A DNA stretch of 64,000 nt, taken from the NCBI RefSeq assembly GCF_022539665.2, contig NC_081332.1:5347803-5411802 (forward strand), read 5' to 3'. Below, one piece after another: positions 25,776-36,946 of the stretch (positions are counted from its first letter, which is position 1; the number at the start of each line of letters is the position of its first letter). Source of the stretch: Daphnia carinata (lineage: Eukaryota; Arthropoda; Branchiopoda; Diplostraca; Daphniidae). The notes below the pieces were generated by a model. The model saw only the letters and a list, made by a program, of their open reading frames with translations, made no database searches and was not told the DNA's origin. The position numbers were made by a program, and so were the translations under genes.

Positions 25776-25822
25776 GTGTGTGTGTGTGTGTGTGTATGTA
25801 AGGCCTACACACACACACACAC
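25776..25822. repeat. (GT)10...(AC)8 inverted microsatellite hairpin
   Basis: A GT run at 25776-25795 is followed by a short spacer containing GTAAGGCCTAC and then an AC run at 25807-25822. The arms are fully complementary, so a stable hairpin is possible. Confidence 0.75.
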
Positions 25823-26234
25823 TTTTTTTTTTTTTAGCATTTTTCGAAAAACAGATATTGAATTTCTGTCATTACAAGATGGGCAGATATTATGTTAAAG
25901 ATTTTCTCCTCGGGGGAGGGGCTGTGGCTTTTCTTTTCTACAACAATTGATGTGGAAAGATCAAGGACCTCAAATCGAATAAGACCCTGTCTCATTTTTA
26001 TTACCGCAAAGCTTTTTTTTTTTTTATGTTCCCCCCCATCCATTTTTTATATCAAGTTGAGTTTTTTTTTTTGCCCTTATAGCACGTGCCTTTTTTTTTT
26101 TTTTTTTTGGTTTAGATTGGGGAGGGTTGTTGATACAACAAACACGAGATGATCCTCATCTAATAGGGGGATAACAGCACACAAAAAAAAATGTTTAAAA
26201 AAAAAAAAAAAAACAGCCCCTCTTACATAAAAAA

Positions 26235-26340
26235 TAGGGATTCCCCACAGACACACCCATCGAATAAAAAAAACTGTAGGGAATCCACTTACTTAACAAG
26301 TGGATTGTTACGTCATCAAAACCACTTGTCAAGGATTCCC
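26235..26340. promoter_or_regulatory. Cluster of GGGAATCC/GGATTCCC elements, possible Rel/kB-type sites
   Basis: GGGATTCCCC (26237-26246) fits the kB consensus GGGRNNYYCC. It recurs in inverted orientation as CTGTAGGGAATCC (26274-26286) and again as GGATTCCC (26333-26340). A 9-bp stem AATCCACTT/AAGTGGATT with a 7-base loop lies at 26282-26306. The cluster is about 2.3 kb upstream of the candidate hunchback start site. Its function is inferred, not shown. Confidence 0.35.
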
Positions 26341-27579
26341 GATTACCCCCCCAAAAAAAAACATTGCAATTTTTTTGTTGGTGGGAGTAAACATTAAATC
26401 CCCAGAAATTAGTTTTATCAGATAAAAAAAAAAAAATGTTTTTATCATTGGATTTTTTTTAAAAAAAAAAGCAGATGTTGACATTTTTTTTTTTTTACGT
26501 ACTCAGAAAAAAAAAGCCAACCCATCAGAAATTCTAAAAAGAAAAAAGTCAATCGATTTTTGTGTTCCCCCACAAAAAATTAATACCGACATGTCGGCCC
26601 TCGTTTGCGTCCCAACATTTTACGAGGATTATCTTCATCCAACTGGCCATCGACTCTCTCTCTCGAAAAAAAAATGCAGGGTACAGGCTACTCACTTATG
26701 TACATCCCCTACATCCGCAAAAGTTAATCCATTTTTATTCCGGTTTAAAAAAAAACAAACAAAAAACTTGTGAGCGGCTCCGTCTGTGGTTTGTGTCCCA
26801 TCAAAAGGCTATAAATATAACAGGCACGCAATCCATGTTAAGTTGACATTTCCATCATCCCCTCTTTTTTTTTTTTTTGGTTCAAACAAGTTCCTAGAGT
26901 TATTTTTTGTTGTTGTTGTTGTTGTCTACCTTTCTTTTTTGTACAGTTCTCGGAAAAAAAACGTTGACGACTTGCAGCATCGACCCAAAACAAACAAAGT
27001 GATCACTCTTTGTTACGTGTTGTCGGGGCTGTTGCTATTTACGGGAGACAACGGATGTGACTTGGCTTGTCACGACCCTCAATATTTCGACCTCATCGCT
27101 ATTATTATCAATCCTAAAAAAATTTTCTAAAAGAAATTCAAACATCGCGCCAATATATTAGCCATTTTTCTTTGGCTTGGAGAACAGGCAGTTCAAGAAG
27201 CTCAAATGAATAATGAGCTGAAAAAAAAAAAGGGGAGAACCCGCAAGAGGGCGTTAGACGAAAATCTAGGTCAAAAAAACACATTCTCCTAGAGCTAGAG
27301 GGTTAACAAAAAAAAAATGAAAGATAAATAGCTATGGGCTTCATCAAAGTGTCTAGTATAAAAGAAGTAGACAAAAAAAGAATGATTTCTATAACATCAT
27401 TAACGTTAAAAAAAAAAAATGATCCCCTCTGTTTGGTAGGAGAATAATCGTTACATGTTGCAGCGCATCTGTTTGGATTCATGTCATTATTTAATGACCC
27501 CAACCATTTCACAGAATGGGATCATTTTTTTTTTTTAGAGGGGGATCTTTTCGCAAAAAAAAAAAAAGGTCGTAACTCG

Positions 27580-27610
<31 letters not shown>

Positions 27611-27901
27611 GTTGAGGCCAATGACCACAATGTTAAGGGTGTGTATAACGATCAACGGTATACGTAGGGAAGAAGAATGAAAAAAAAAAAAACAAGTTCC
27701 GTTTTTTTTTTTTTCAGGTGAACCTCTTTATAAAAAAAAAAAAAAAAAAATCCCTAACGGACACCCAAACCCTTCAGGAAAAAAGGATAAAAAAAAAAAA
27801 AAAGAGGGGTGCAATAAAAAAAAAAATGGGAGCTACTGTTTGCAAAGGCTGTAAAATTTAAAAAAAAAATGGACCTGAAATTCTTTAAGAAATGTGTCCT
27901 C

Positions 27902-27945
27902 TTTTTTTTTTTCTTCCTTCCATCTTTAAAAAAAAAAATGGAAGG

Positions 27946-27974
<29 letters not shown>
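27902..27974. repeat. Large inverted repeat with T-run and A-run arms
   Basis: TTCCTTCCAT (27914-27923) pairs exactly with ATGGAAGGAA (27938-27947). The stem continues outward as an 11-base T run pairing with a 29-base A run, broken by one extra C. Confidence 0.7.
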
Positions 27975-27976
<2 letters not shown>

Positions 27977-28512
27977 TCCCACACACAAGTGTCCATCAAC
28001 TGTCTTGTGGTACGTTGTAAAATGTCACTTTGGCAAATAAAAAAAAAATGCCAAAAATGAAAATACAGTACACACACACACATCAAACACGGGAAAATAT
28101 CTTTACGATTTATAAGTGCCATATATCATGCGAAGACGATGTTTGGCACATCTCTATATATTTTTGTATTTTTTTTTTTTTTTCAAATTTATGAATGCGA
28201 AAGGAATGAACATTTTGTCTCAATTCTTAATCGAAATCTATTTTTAAATACATTCAACCAACTTGTACGTCTGGAATTCACTCGTTTTTTTTTTTTTTTT
28301 TTTTTTTTTCACGTCGCAAACTAAAACAAAAATGTTATTCCGTCTCTTCCGCTTGGTTAGTTCTACATTTTTCTACAGTTCAATCACCAACGAAACTGAT
28401 TGATAACGTTTTTAACAAGAAAATCGCCCCATCCCCCCCACATACACAAAAAAAAAAAAAAATTCGCAAGAAACATTTTTACAATATAATAAAAAAAAAA
28501 AAAAAAAGATCT

Positions 28513-28589
28513 GGGCGGAGCTTATGGCTAACTCCGCCCACTCTCCAATGACGGACGTATAAGGCGCAACCCACCCCAACTTACTACCA
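28513..28589 (+). promoter_or_regulatory. Candidate hunchback core promoter (GC boxes, TATA, Inr)
   Basis: An inverted pair of GC boxes, GGGCGGAG (28513-28520) and CTCCGCCC (28532-28539), precedes TATAAG at 28558-28563. A CCAGTAC initiator-like motif has its A at 28589, 31 bases from the start of the TATA box, which is the usual spacing. The region is free of long homopolymers, unlike its surroundings. Assignment to hunchback rests on being the nearest strong promoter upstream on the same strand. Confidence 0.5.
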
Positions 28590-28767
28590 GTACTGCACGC
28601 TATCCCAGTTGTTTGTACTCTAGTTGTTACTATTCACTAGCAGCAGAAGAGGGGTGGAGAATAGGCAAGATATATACCCCCACAGAGAGTGAGAAGTCTA
28701 GTGCCAGTAATCAAGTCTACGCGCACCGGTGAACTTGCTCGCAATCGACATTGTCAGTGTCTCCGGC

Positions 28768-28801
<34 letters not shown>

Positions 28802-28983
28802 GACATTCGTGTTTATTTTATTTGCATATCCTGCGTGATCGTGAAAGGGAAAAAACAAAACGTGAACATTTTTTTTTTTTGAGACTTCAGTGCTGTGAAA
28901 AAGAAAACATTATTTTTCTGAACTTGGAACGTTTCGTTGAAGCTTTTGGTGTTTAAAAAAAAAAAGGGCCAACTAGACCGAGA
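28589..28983 (+). other. hb: Candidate non-coding first exon (5' UTR) of hunchback
   Basis: Runs from the initiator-like A to a perfect donor (AGA followed by GTAAGT) at 28984. It includes a (TC)n tract at 28776-28801. No long open frame starts in it. The matching acceptor would be TTTTCAAG at 36883, giving an intron of about 7.9 kb. Transcript evidence is needed to confirm the link. Confidence 0.45.
28776..28801. repeat. (TC)n microsatellite in the candidate 5' UTR
   Basis: Thirteen TC units. In arthropods, CT/GA repeats near promoters can bind GAGA-type factors; that role is inferred here. Confidence 0.75.
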
Positions 28984-30465
28984 GTAAGTTTGTTTTTTAT
29001 TTATTTTTCTTTTCTTTTTTTCTTCGTTTTTGTTTTTCTCCCGAGTTGTATTTATACCCCCCCACGAGAAAGAAAGAAAAAAAAAAAAAAAGGGAGAGAT
29101 GAGGGGTTATGTGCTGATATAACCCACGCAGACACAAACACGTACGAGGAAAAACACCATCGTCTTTTCGTTTTTCTTCATCTTATTTTTTTTTTTTTTT
29201 CGAACTCAGAGGGGAAATGTTGTGTACCAAAAACCCAACCCCGAGAACTGGGGAGAGATGAGGGGGGGTAGAAAACAAAAAGTGAAAAAAAAAAAGAATG
29301 TTGTTTACTGTTACACCACTAAAGATTAAATAGAAATCCATTGACCCCTTTTTAATTTTTAATGTGTGAATTTTCTATCCGGCACTCAACACGTTTTGCG
29401 TTTTTAAATGATTCGAATCCCGACATTCGAAATCCATTGATTACCAACCCCCTTCAAAACAGTCTTCAAATCTTCCAAATTGATTCAATTATCAAAATTC
29501 AAACAAATTAAAACATTACCTGTTTGAATTTTGTTTTTCTAAATGCGTGTCCTCGAACTGACTAAACAACTTGTTATTTTTTTTTTTTTTTTTTTTTTTT
29601 TTGAAAAATCCCCTTCGAGATTTAAATGTCAGGATCAAGGACGACAATTACAAAAGCGATTGCGCCTTGTTTTTTTATTCTTCTTTATTTATTAAACGCG
29701 CTCCTCCCCGTCCACTGAAATCAGTCACGTTCACTACGTCCCGTCCCTCGTATTTGTATCTCACGCGCGCGCAAACAAACAAAAAAAAAAAAATAAGAAG
29801 CTCAGACGGGCGGATGACCGGGTGTCGTCATGACAACCAGATAAAAAAAAAAAACGGCTCCACGTGTGACACACTTTTAAATATATATTTTTTTTAAACC
29901 TTCTTTTCTTATTCGATTACTTCAAAAAAAAAAAAAAAATTCGCAGCTGCGGCAACGGTGCACAAGTTCTCGGGAAACAAAATAAAATAAAATCTTTAAG
30001 TACGTGTTAATCGAAAAAAAAAATAAAATAAAATAAAAAATAAATAAATAAATAAAGAAGCGAAATGATAACTAAAATTCGAATGTGGGGCGCGAAAGGC
30101 ACAACAAGCCCCGGGAGTGACCGAAGAAGATTATAGAGACGGGAGTCCAGGGCAGCCCCGTGGACCCACAGCAGAGTCTTCGTTGTGTGTGGGCGGGTTT
30201 CATTTCTGTATATACTGACGGGAGAACATATAAGGGAAAAAAAAAAAACAAAACAAAAGACTCTTCCACGTGTCGTGACAAGTTTCTTTTTTTTTTTTCT
30301 TTTTTTTTTTACGATAAGCTTCCTAACAACGGGATTTGTGTTACAAGAAAAAAAAAAAAAATTTAATGACGTGCGACACACAGCTGTTTACACAAAGACG
30401 AGACGTGGGAGGAAGGGAAGTGTTACGGGAAGAGGCTGAGATTAATTCATTTGCAATTTTATCCC

Positions 30466-30498
<33 letters not shown>

Positions 30499-30778
30499 AA
30501 ATTTAAAGAAAATTTAGAATTGAATTTGGGCGCGGACATTTGAGCAGAAATTTGAATGAAACTTGATTTTTTAAATTAAGAATTTGTTTTCTATGAATCA
30601 CGGGAACTGTTCTTTTTGAATTGGCTCGACAGCCAAATAATTTCACGCGAAAAACAAATCACTTGTCCCTTTTTTTTCTTTGAAAAAAAAAAAAAAAAAA
30701 AACATTGTGTCGCTATTTTTAGAACTATCTTTGTCTGGAAAGAAGATGGCTGTCTGACTCTTTCGCACAAATGAGTCT

Positions 30779-30817
<39 letters not shown>

Positions 30818-32858
30818 CGCAAGAGCGCAAACAATTCCCCAATTTTTTGTTTGTTTGGTTGTCCTCCACCACTTTTAAAAATAGCAACACCTAAAAACTC
30901 TTGTTGTTTTCTACGAGACCAGCAAAAGAAATCAACAAGCCAAAAGTCATTTGTTTTCTTTTTTTTTTGTTCAGAGCCAGAGCCAAGTTTTTACGAAATA
31001 AAAAAAAAAACAGGGGCAGGAGAGAATAAGATATATTACCGAGAAATGTTATTCAAATGACCCCGTTTCGCGTATTTGCCCTCCCCCAAAAATATTCTTT
31101 TAAAAACATTTTTCTTGGTGAAATAGAATCAAAATTTGTGGCAATATATCAACCTATCAATCCATGAAAAAAAAAAGGGCTACCCCGAGGATTTCATTAA
31201 CTTAAAAAAAAAAATAATAATAAGGGAGGAGATTTAAAGCTCTCGATTGTGACTCTTTCTTAGCGGCCGTTCGCCAATTTTCAGATAGTCGGAGGTCATT
31301 CGCCCCCCCAAACGCCAAAAAATGTTTTTCCCTTTTAAAACTAAACATGTTTCAATCGACGATCATTAAAGAAAAATACCGATCCATCAAAAGCCGCTAA
31401 AGAAAAACATGTTTAAAAATAGAAGTGGCCTATTAGCGACTGGACTTTAGTTGACAAGCAGAACTTTTCTTTTTTTTTGAAAACTTGAAATGATGAATGG
31501 CCTACAACTCGCGTGTAACGTACGCAGGAATGTTGCCAAATTGTCGCTTCCAAAAAAAAAAAAAAATGCGCGATAAAAAATAAATTCTGGAACTGGAATG
31601 AGGAAACCGGGCTCGATGGGGTCATAGGTCGTAAGGGCCTGAAAAGTCCGAGAGGTACGGGGTGAGCAGGAAGAACAGGCTCGTGCTGTCTTTTGACATG
31701 GCACGGACCAAAAAAAAAAAAAAATTTAAAACTTTGTTCTCCCCCCCCCTCTTTATTTTAAATGATAGAATGCACGCCATCTGTTGACTTGTACCGTAGG
31801 AAAATTTAAAAAGGTGGTCCAAAACTGGAAAAAAAGGGGGGGGGGGGGAAACGAAAAATTTCGCACATCAATGGCAAAGATATTTCCGGTCATTTTCTCG
31901 TGTTTTTGTACCGAGTGCAGAGTGTTATTTGAATCTTCCCTTGATGTAACCTCATTTGACCCCTTTTAAAACAGATTCTTTTTTTTTTCTTTCTATGTGT
32001 ATACACAAAAAAAAAAAAAAAAGGATGGACAAACGCGAGTTTCGATGACAAACGTACCGGAAGTTATCTCGTCTTTGGGTGTACGACATACGCGATCCAT
32101 GTGTGTTTTCGTCAATAAGAAAGGACAAGAGAAGGGTCATACGAAAGGTTAAATAAAAATCTGTTTTCGAAAGCTGAAGTCGCTTTGAATTAGCAAATAG
32201 ATCCTCGATATTAGATCCGCTAGATATGGAAACAATTCATTGAATTAGTTAAACAAGGAGAATCAAAAACAACAAAGGATAGAATTTTTTTTTTTTTTTT
32301 TATGTTTGGCACGGTAACAAAAGTATTGATCGATCCAAACATTCTTTTTCCCCTTTATTGCATCCACTGATTGACCACGCCCTTCATGGATACAATCCTC
32401 CACCTTTTACATCACATTTCTATGCTTCATATTTTGAATTTTTTTTTTTTTTCAAAAATGATCAAATTGCATTTGTGTGTCTGGGGGGTACTTGAATCTA
32501 AGAATGCCCCTTATCAAATGTAACACGATAAAAAGAAAAGTACTTGTCCTTTCCCTATTATTCCTAAATATGATAATAAGAGGATTACTGTTTTTTTTTG
32601 TTGCTATTTTGTTGTTTTTTCCGACGTTCATATTGGTCGGGAGTCGACGCTCGATGCTGATTGGTTCAACGATTTCTACTAGAAAAAAAAAAAATCATTC
32701 CTTTGTGTCCCCCTCTGTTTAGTTACATAAAATAGGAAGGAGCAACACAACGAAAAAAAAAAAAAATAGCCTCCCCCTCCCCCTAAAAAAAAAATAGAGC
32801 GAGAAGGCGGGGGTGGTGTCGGGAGGAGGGGGGAATAGAAACATAGATACACACTCAC

Positions 32859-32883
32859 ATATATATATATATATATATATATA
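32859..32883. repeat. (AT)n microsatellite
   Basis: About twelve AT units. A second one of about nine units lies at 33168-33186. Confidence 0.8.
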
Positions 32884-35773
32884 GAGCGATTATTGGTTGG
32901 CAAAGAAAAATGGCGTCCAACGATGGCCGCTCTACTTGTGTGTACGTAACCCCAGCGACGCTTTATATTATTTTCATTCTGGCGTCGCTTTTTCACCCTC
33001 CCCCCCACTCTCTCAAAAAAAAAAAAAAAAAAAAAGCGACACAAAAGAAAAATAGATGTGGACTTCCCAACAGAAGCAGAGAGGGTTTTTCAGAGGGTGG
33101 TGATTCACAGCCCTATGGACGTATCGAATGATAAGCTCCCTCCTACACTCGTGCGTACAGAGAAATCATATATATATATATATATAAAGAAAATGTAATC
33201 ATATATCCCCCTACCCCTTCAAAAAGAAATATTACATTTACAGAAAATAAAAAGAAAAGACAACGGCCCTACTGACCAAACTCCTCTTACTGATCCTTTC
33301 GATCAACGATATTTTATCTATAGATCCCTTTCTATTACATTTTTTTTTTTTTTAAGGCAATAATTGGAAGGCGATCTAAAAATAAAAAACAAAAATGTGG
33401 GATGATTCAAAGTAGAATTATTGCGTTGGGTTCGTACAGACACGTGTCGCGTCCAACATAAAAAGAAAAGAAAAAATTGGGTAACGGACCATTTCAGATC
33501 CGGTGCGCTAGAATTTCTCAATAAGAAAAAGACTGGTGGTACCTTTCGATATTTTGAATGTGGACAAAGTCAACGTCTTTTGAAAAAGGAGAAGGAAAAA
33601 AAAAAAAATGTTATTTCTATTGTCGTCCGCCTTTTGAAGCAAAAGCTGGAAGAGTTGCGACGGAAATTGTTAGACAGCACCAGGTGTGAGGTCATTCGTA
33701 CAAAAGAATTTCAAGAAGAAAAAGGTGTTGCGTCGAAACCGCTAAACTATTGGATATCCCCCTCTTTTTTTTTTTTAAACGTGTTTTCTGGAAAAAAAAG
33801 GGTATCGTACGAAAGAAAATCGTAAATCCGTCGAACACATGAAAAGCTCCAATCTACCAAGAATTTTTTTATCATTTGTTTTCTTCATTTTCCAGTAATA
33901 GAAAATTTTTTTTTTAAAGCATATTTGGTCCAGTGAAAAAAAGGGGGGACTTCCCCGAGGTGGGAGGAGTGACGTTTCGGGAAAAGACGGGGGGTTGTTT
34001 TCGCGTTAAAAAATTTTTTTTTTCGGGGAGACTATGGCGAAAAAAAAAATGTTTTCTCGCAAGAGGGGAGAGGCCGACGAGGGTCGGATAAGGTCCGTCA
34101 GTTGCAATTCGGACGGAAGCCATTGAGGATCGCCTACTTCCCCCCCTTGGTTTGTGCACTGGCTCGTGTGGTTTAAGTGTTGGTTATCAAATCAAGACAT
34201 CTTCAGTATTTAATTTTGGACAATAAAAAAAAAACAATTTCGAATTTTGGCGGGTGAGTTGAAAAAAACTATTTTTTAAAAATTCCCTAAATTTTTTTAA
34301 AAGTTAAAAATTGTGGGAAAGAGCCCATAAAGAAATTCGGGGGAATAATGACAGCCAAGGATGCAAAGCGGAACGAATGCGTTTCGAGACTTCTGTTTAA
34401 CAAAATGTACGGACCCCAACCCGTACGTATTTTGGAATGGGAAAAAAAAAACTAAATTCGCGAAAATCGAGTTGAAATGGGGAATGTTTTTAAGTACTGG
34501 ACGGTTAAAGTTAACGACCCATTTTGATGTAGGTCCATCTCAAATTCCCCTGATCCGCAATGTACCCAACGACCGTCTTGTACCTCTTTTTCTTTTCCCA
34601 AACTCAATTCCTTTGATGGCTTTATGGTCATCCAAAAAAAAAAAAAAACATGTGAGAACATCTTTGCCAATTTTAACCCAATTCCCACAGTCCGAAAATC
34701 TGCAAATAAGGATTTCAAGAAATTAAAGCGCTACTACATTTAAAATTGACAGTCCAAAAATAAAAAGAAAAACAATTTAGGGCAAAGGCTTTTGGGAAGT
34801 ACGATCCGATCAAACTGTAACAAGCCTGTAGGTCTCTATTGAATAAAAGAGTGACGATTATGTTGATTTGATCGCTGCCGAAACGTGACGAGGCCAATTC
34901 GAACAGTAGGGCAAAAAAATAAAAGCGCATCCATGGATGTCTCTACTGATTGTATACGTAGGCCTCCTAATGTCTTTTATCTCCCATCTGCTGCATTGAC
35001 AAGAGACCTCCCGCTAGGCGGCTCTCATACAAGTTGATGCGGTTTATTCAAGTTCAGTGAAATAACAAGATCTGATTGCAATCTCTTTCTATACAAAATC
35101 ATTACTTCGCATTCGTCCTTTCATTGCTATCCCCTATTAAAACGAATAATTTCATCTCATTAAAAGCGGGAAATTCAAATGGTCATCATTGAACATCGCA
35201 TCAAAATAACACCAAAAAATAGAGTTGTTAGTTTTTGCGACGACATCTGGAACGAAAAAGTCGATGACCTGGCAAGGTCGAGGTCCCACATTTGTTACAA
35301 CAAATAAAAATATTCAGATATTTTTCAAGCAAAAAGTGTAGCGCAAACACACAAAAAAAAATTTCATATTTCCTCATAGTGTGTGTGTGTGTATATATAG
35401 TAAGTCTACATGGGAGGGTAGTTCGCCTTATTATTTGTCTTGATCCCTTTTTCCGCTTCCGCATTGATCCAGAAGCGGCTACTGGCTCGCGCGTGTCCTC
35501 TGACTCATTCAAACCAATGCCCCCCCCCCTCTCTCTCTTCTCAACCGAAAAGTCCACCACTCAGAGGCTTGCCGCTATAGCAGAATAGGTTGAGGGGAGA
35601 AAAAGAACAAGACCGATGGAAAAAAAAATGTATTTATAGGGGAGAAAGAAAAAAAAAAAATGTTAATGCGCATGCGCCGACCTGACTCTCAGTTCTTGTT
35701 TGCATCCCTTCTCTTCGCTTATTATATCTGCGCATTATGATGTGGACACACGCGCCCTATTGGATCGGGTTGA

Positions 35774-35776
<3 letters not shown>

Positions 35777-35813
<37 letters not shown>

Positions 35814-35822
35814 GGGGGGGGG
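35777..35822. repeat. A29 followed directly by G17
   Basis: A 46-base pure polypurine tract: A at 35777-35805, then G at 35806-35822. Confidence 0.85.
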
Positions 35823-36883
35823 TAACAAACAAAAAAAAAATTGAAGGGGTTGATGGGTTATTATTTGGTATGTACTGTGTAAAGCACGAGCTAGGTCAAT
35901 ATCACCTGCATCCAAGACCTTGGCCACTTTCCCTTTTTCAAACGGCCCGTGTCCGGCCTCACTGTTGGGATAGGGTTAAGGTATTATTTTTAGGGTTCTT
36001 TTCGGACTTGTTGGGGTATAGAGGGTTAAAAAAAAGAAAAAAAGGGTTGAAGAACAAAAATATAAAAGATGGGGGGGGGGGAGAAGCGAGGCCAAAGGTT
36101 GAAGTTTGAAATAGCGCGGGTTGTTAAAAAAAAAAAAAAAAAAAGGTGAATAACAGGGTAAACGATAACAGCTGTTGATGTGTTTACGGGATAAAGATGC
36201 GCATCTGAGTGTCAATGTGTTGAGTAGCTTTAACGGTCTATAATAAGCCCCGATCAATGACCTCCCCAGAGATTCCAATCTGACCTTATCAGATAAGCAT
36301 CTCCCTAAAAACATTTAAAAGAAAAGAAAAATCGATTTTTTAACCGATTAAAATCAACAGTTAAATGCGATTGAATTGCATTTAGATCGAATACAAAAAT
36401 TGAACATGCGGTGTTCCATTCGCTAATGTAATTCAATCAAAATTTGATTTTCCAAATGAAATGGCAAAGCAACGACCAGTTTGTGTGCAAAAATTAATTT
36501 TTTAAAAATCGAAATTGTTTCGCATTTTTCTCCAAACGTTGACCCCGTACAAGGTGCAAAATATCCCATACAAAACAGGAATAAACAAGGCCAAAAAAAT
36601 TTCGGGAAGAAAAAAAAAAGTGAAAGGTGAACTTACAAACGACCCAGGGGTTAACAGTTCAAACGAAGCCGATAACAGCTGCATCGTCCAGCTCTTTTTA
36701 ACGCTATGACAACACGATGAGTACGCCAATAATAACAAGCAATGGTCAACGACCTTTTTAGAGAGATTTCAATCTGACCTATTCTTCCCCCCCTCCCATA
36801 AAGCCTAAAATCATTCGCCTCTTAATACAAAAAGATATGAAATCGCCCTTCAACTAACGCCATCTCTTGTTTTCTTTTTCAAG

Positions 36884-36892
36884 ATGATTTAA
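36884..36892 (+). promoter_or_regulatory. Minimal upstream ORF in the hunchback leader
   Basis: If the acceptor at 36883 is used, the second exon begins ATG ATT TAA, a two-codon uORF ending 54 bases before the hunchback start codon. Such uORFs usually dampen translation of the main frame. Confidence 0.4.
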
Positions 36893-36946
36893 ACCTGCCA
36901 TTGGACTCGCAACTTCAATTCAAAACAAAAAACAAAGGAAATCACT

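Larger units (their letters stand above)
20871..28512. other. Homopolymer-rich non-coding DNA upstream of the candidate hunchback promoter
   Basis: No gene recognised. Contains many A/T runs (a 29-base T run at 27582-27610), runs of C or G, (TA)n at 21984-22004, AC/GT repeats at 22135-22163 and 25776-25822, the inverted-repeat cluster at 26235-26340 and the large inverted repeat at 27902-27974. Confidence 0.6.
28984..36883 (+). other. Candidate first intron of hunchback, homopolymer-rich
   Basis: No gene recognised on either strand. It holds many A/T runs, (AT)n at 32859-32883 and 33168-33186, and an A29/G17 polypurine junction at 35777-35822. Two open frames (33421-33825 and 34361-34726) do not resemble known proteins and are treated as chance. 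Confidence 0.45.

Noticed and set aside
29401-29430. TTCGAATCCCGA resembling a tRNA B box
   Set aside because: No matching A box or cloverleaf arms at the right spacing.
33421-33825. 134-codon + strand frame with a coiled-coil-like segment
   Set aside because: Starts at a non-ATG codon, rich in Lys from A runs, no splice or family support; most likely chance in A-rich DNA.
34361-34726. 121-codon + strand frame
   Set aside because: No recognisable domain, lies within the candidate hb intron and includes a poly-Lys segment from an A run.
11641-36883. Many poly-Lys and poly-Phe open frames
   Set aside because: Direct translation of A and T runs, frequently present on both strands at once; no coding evidence.
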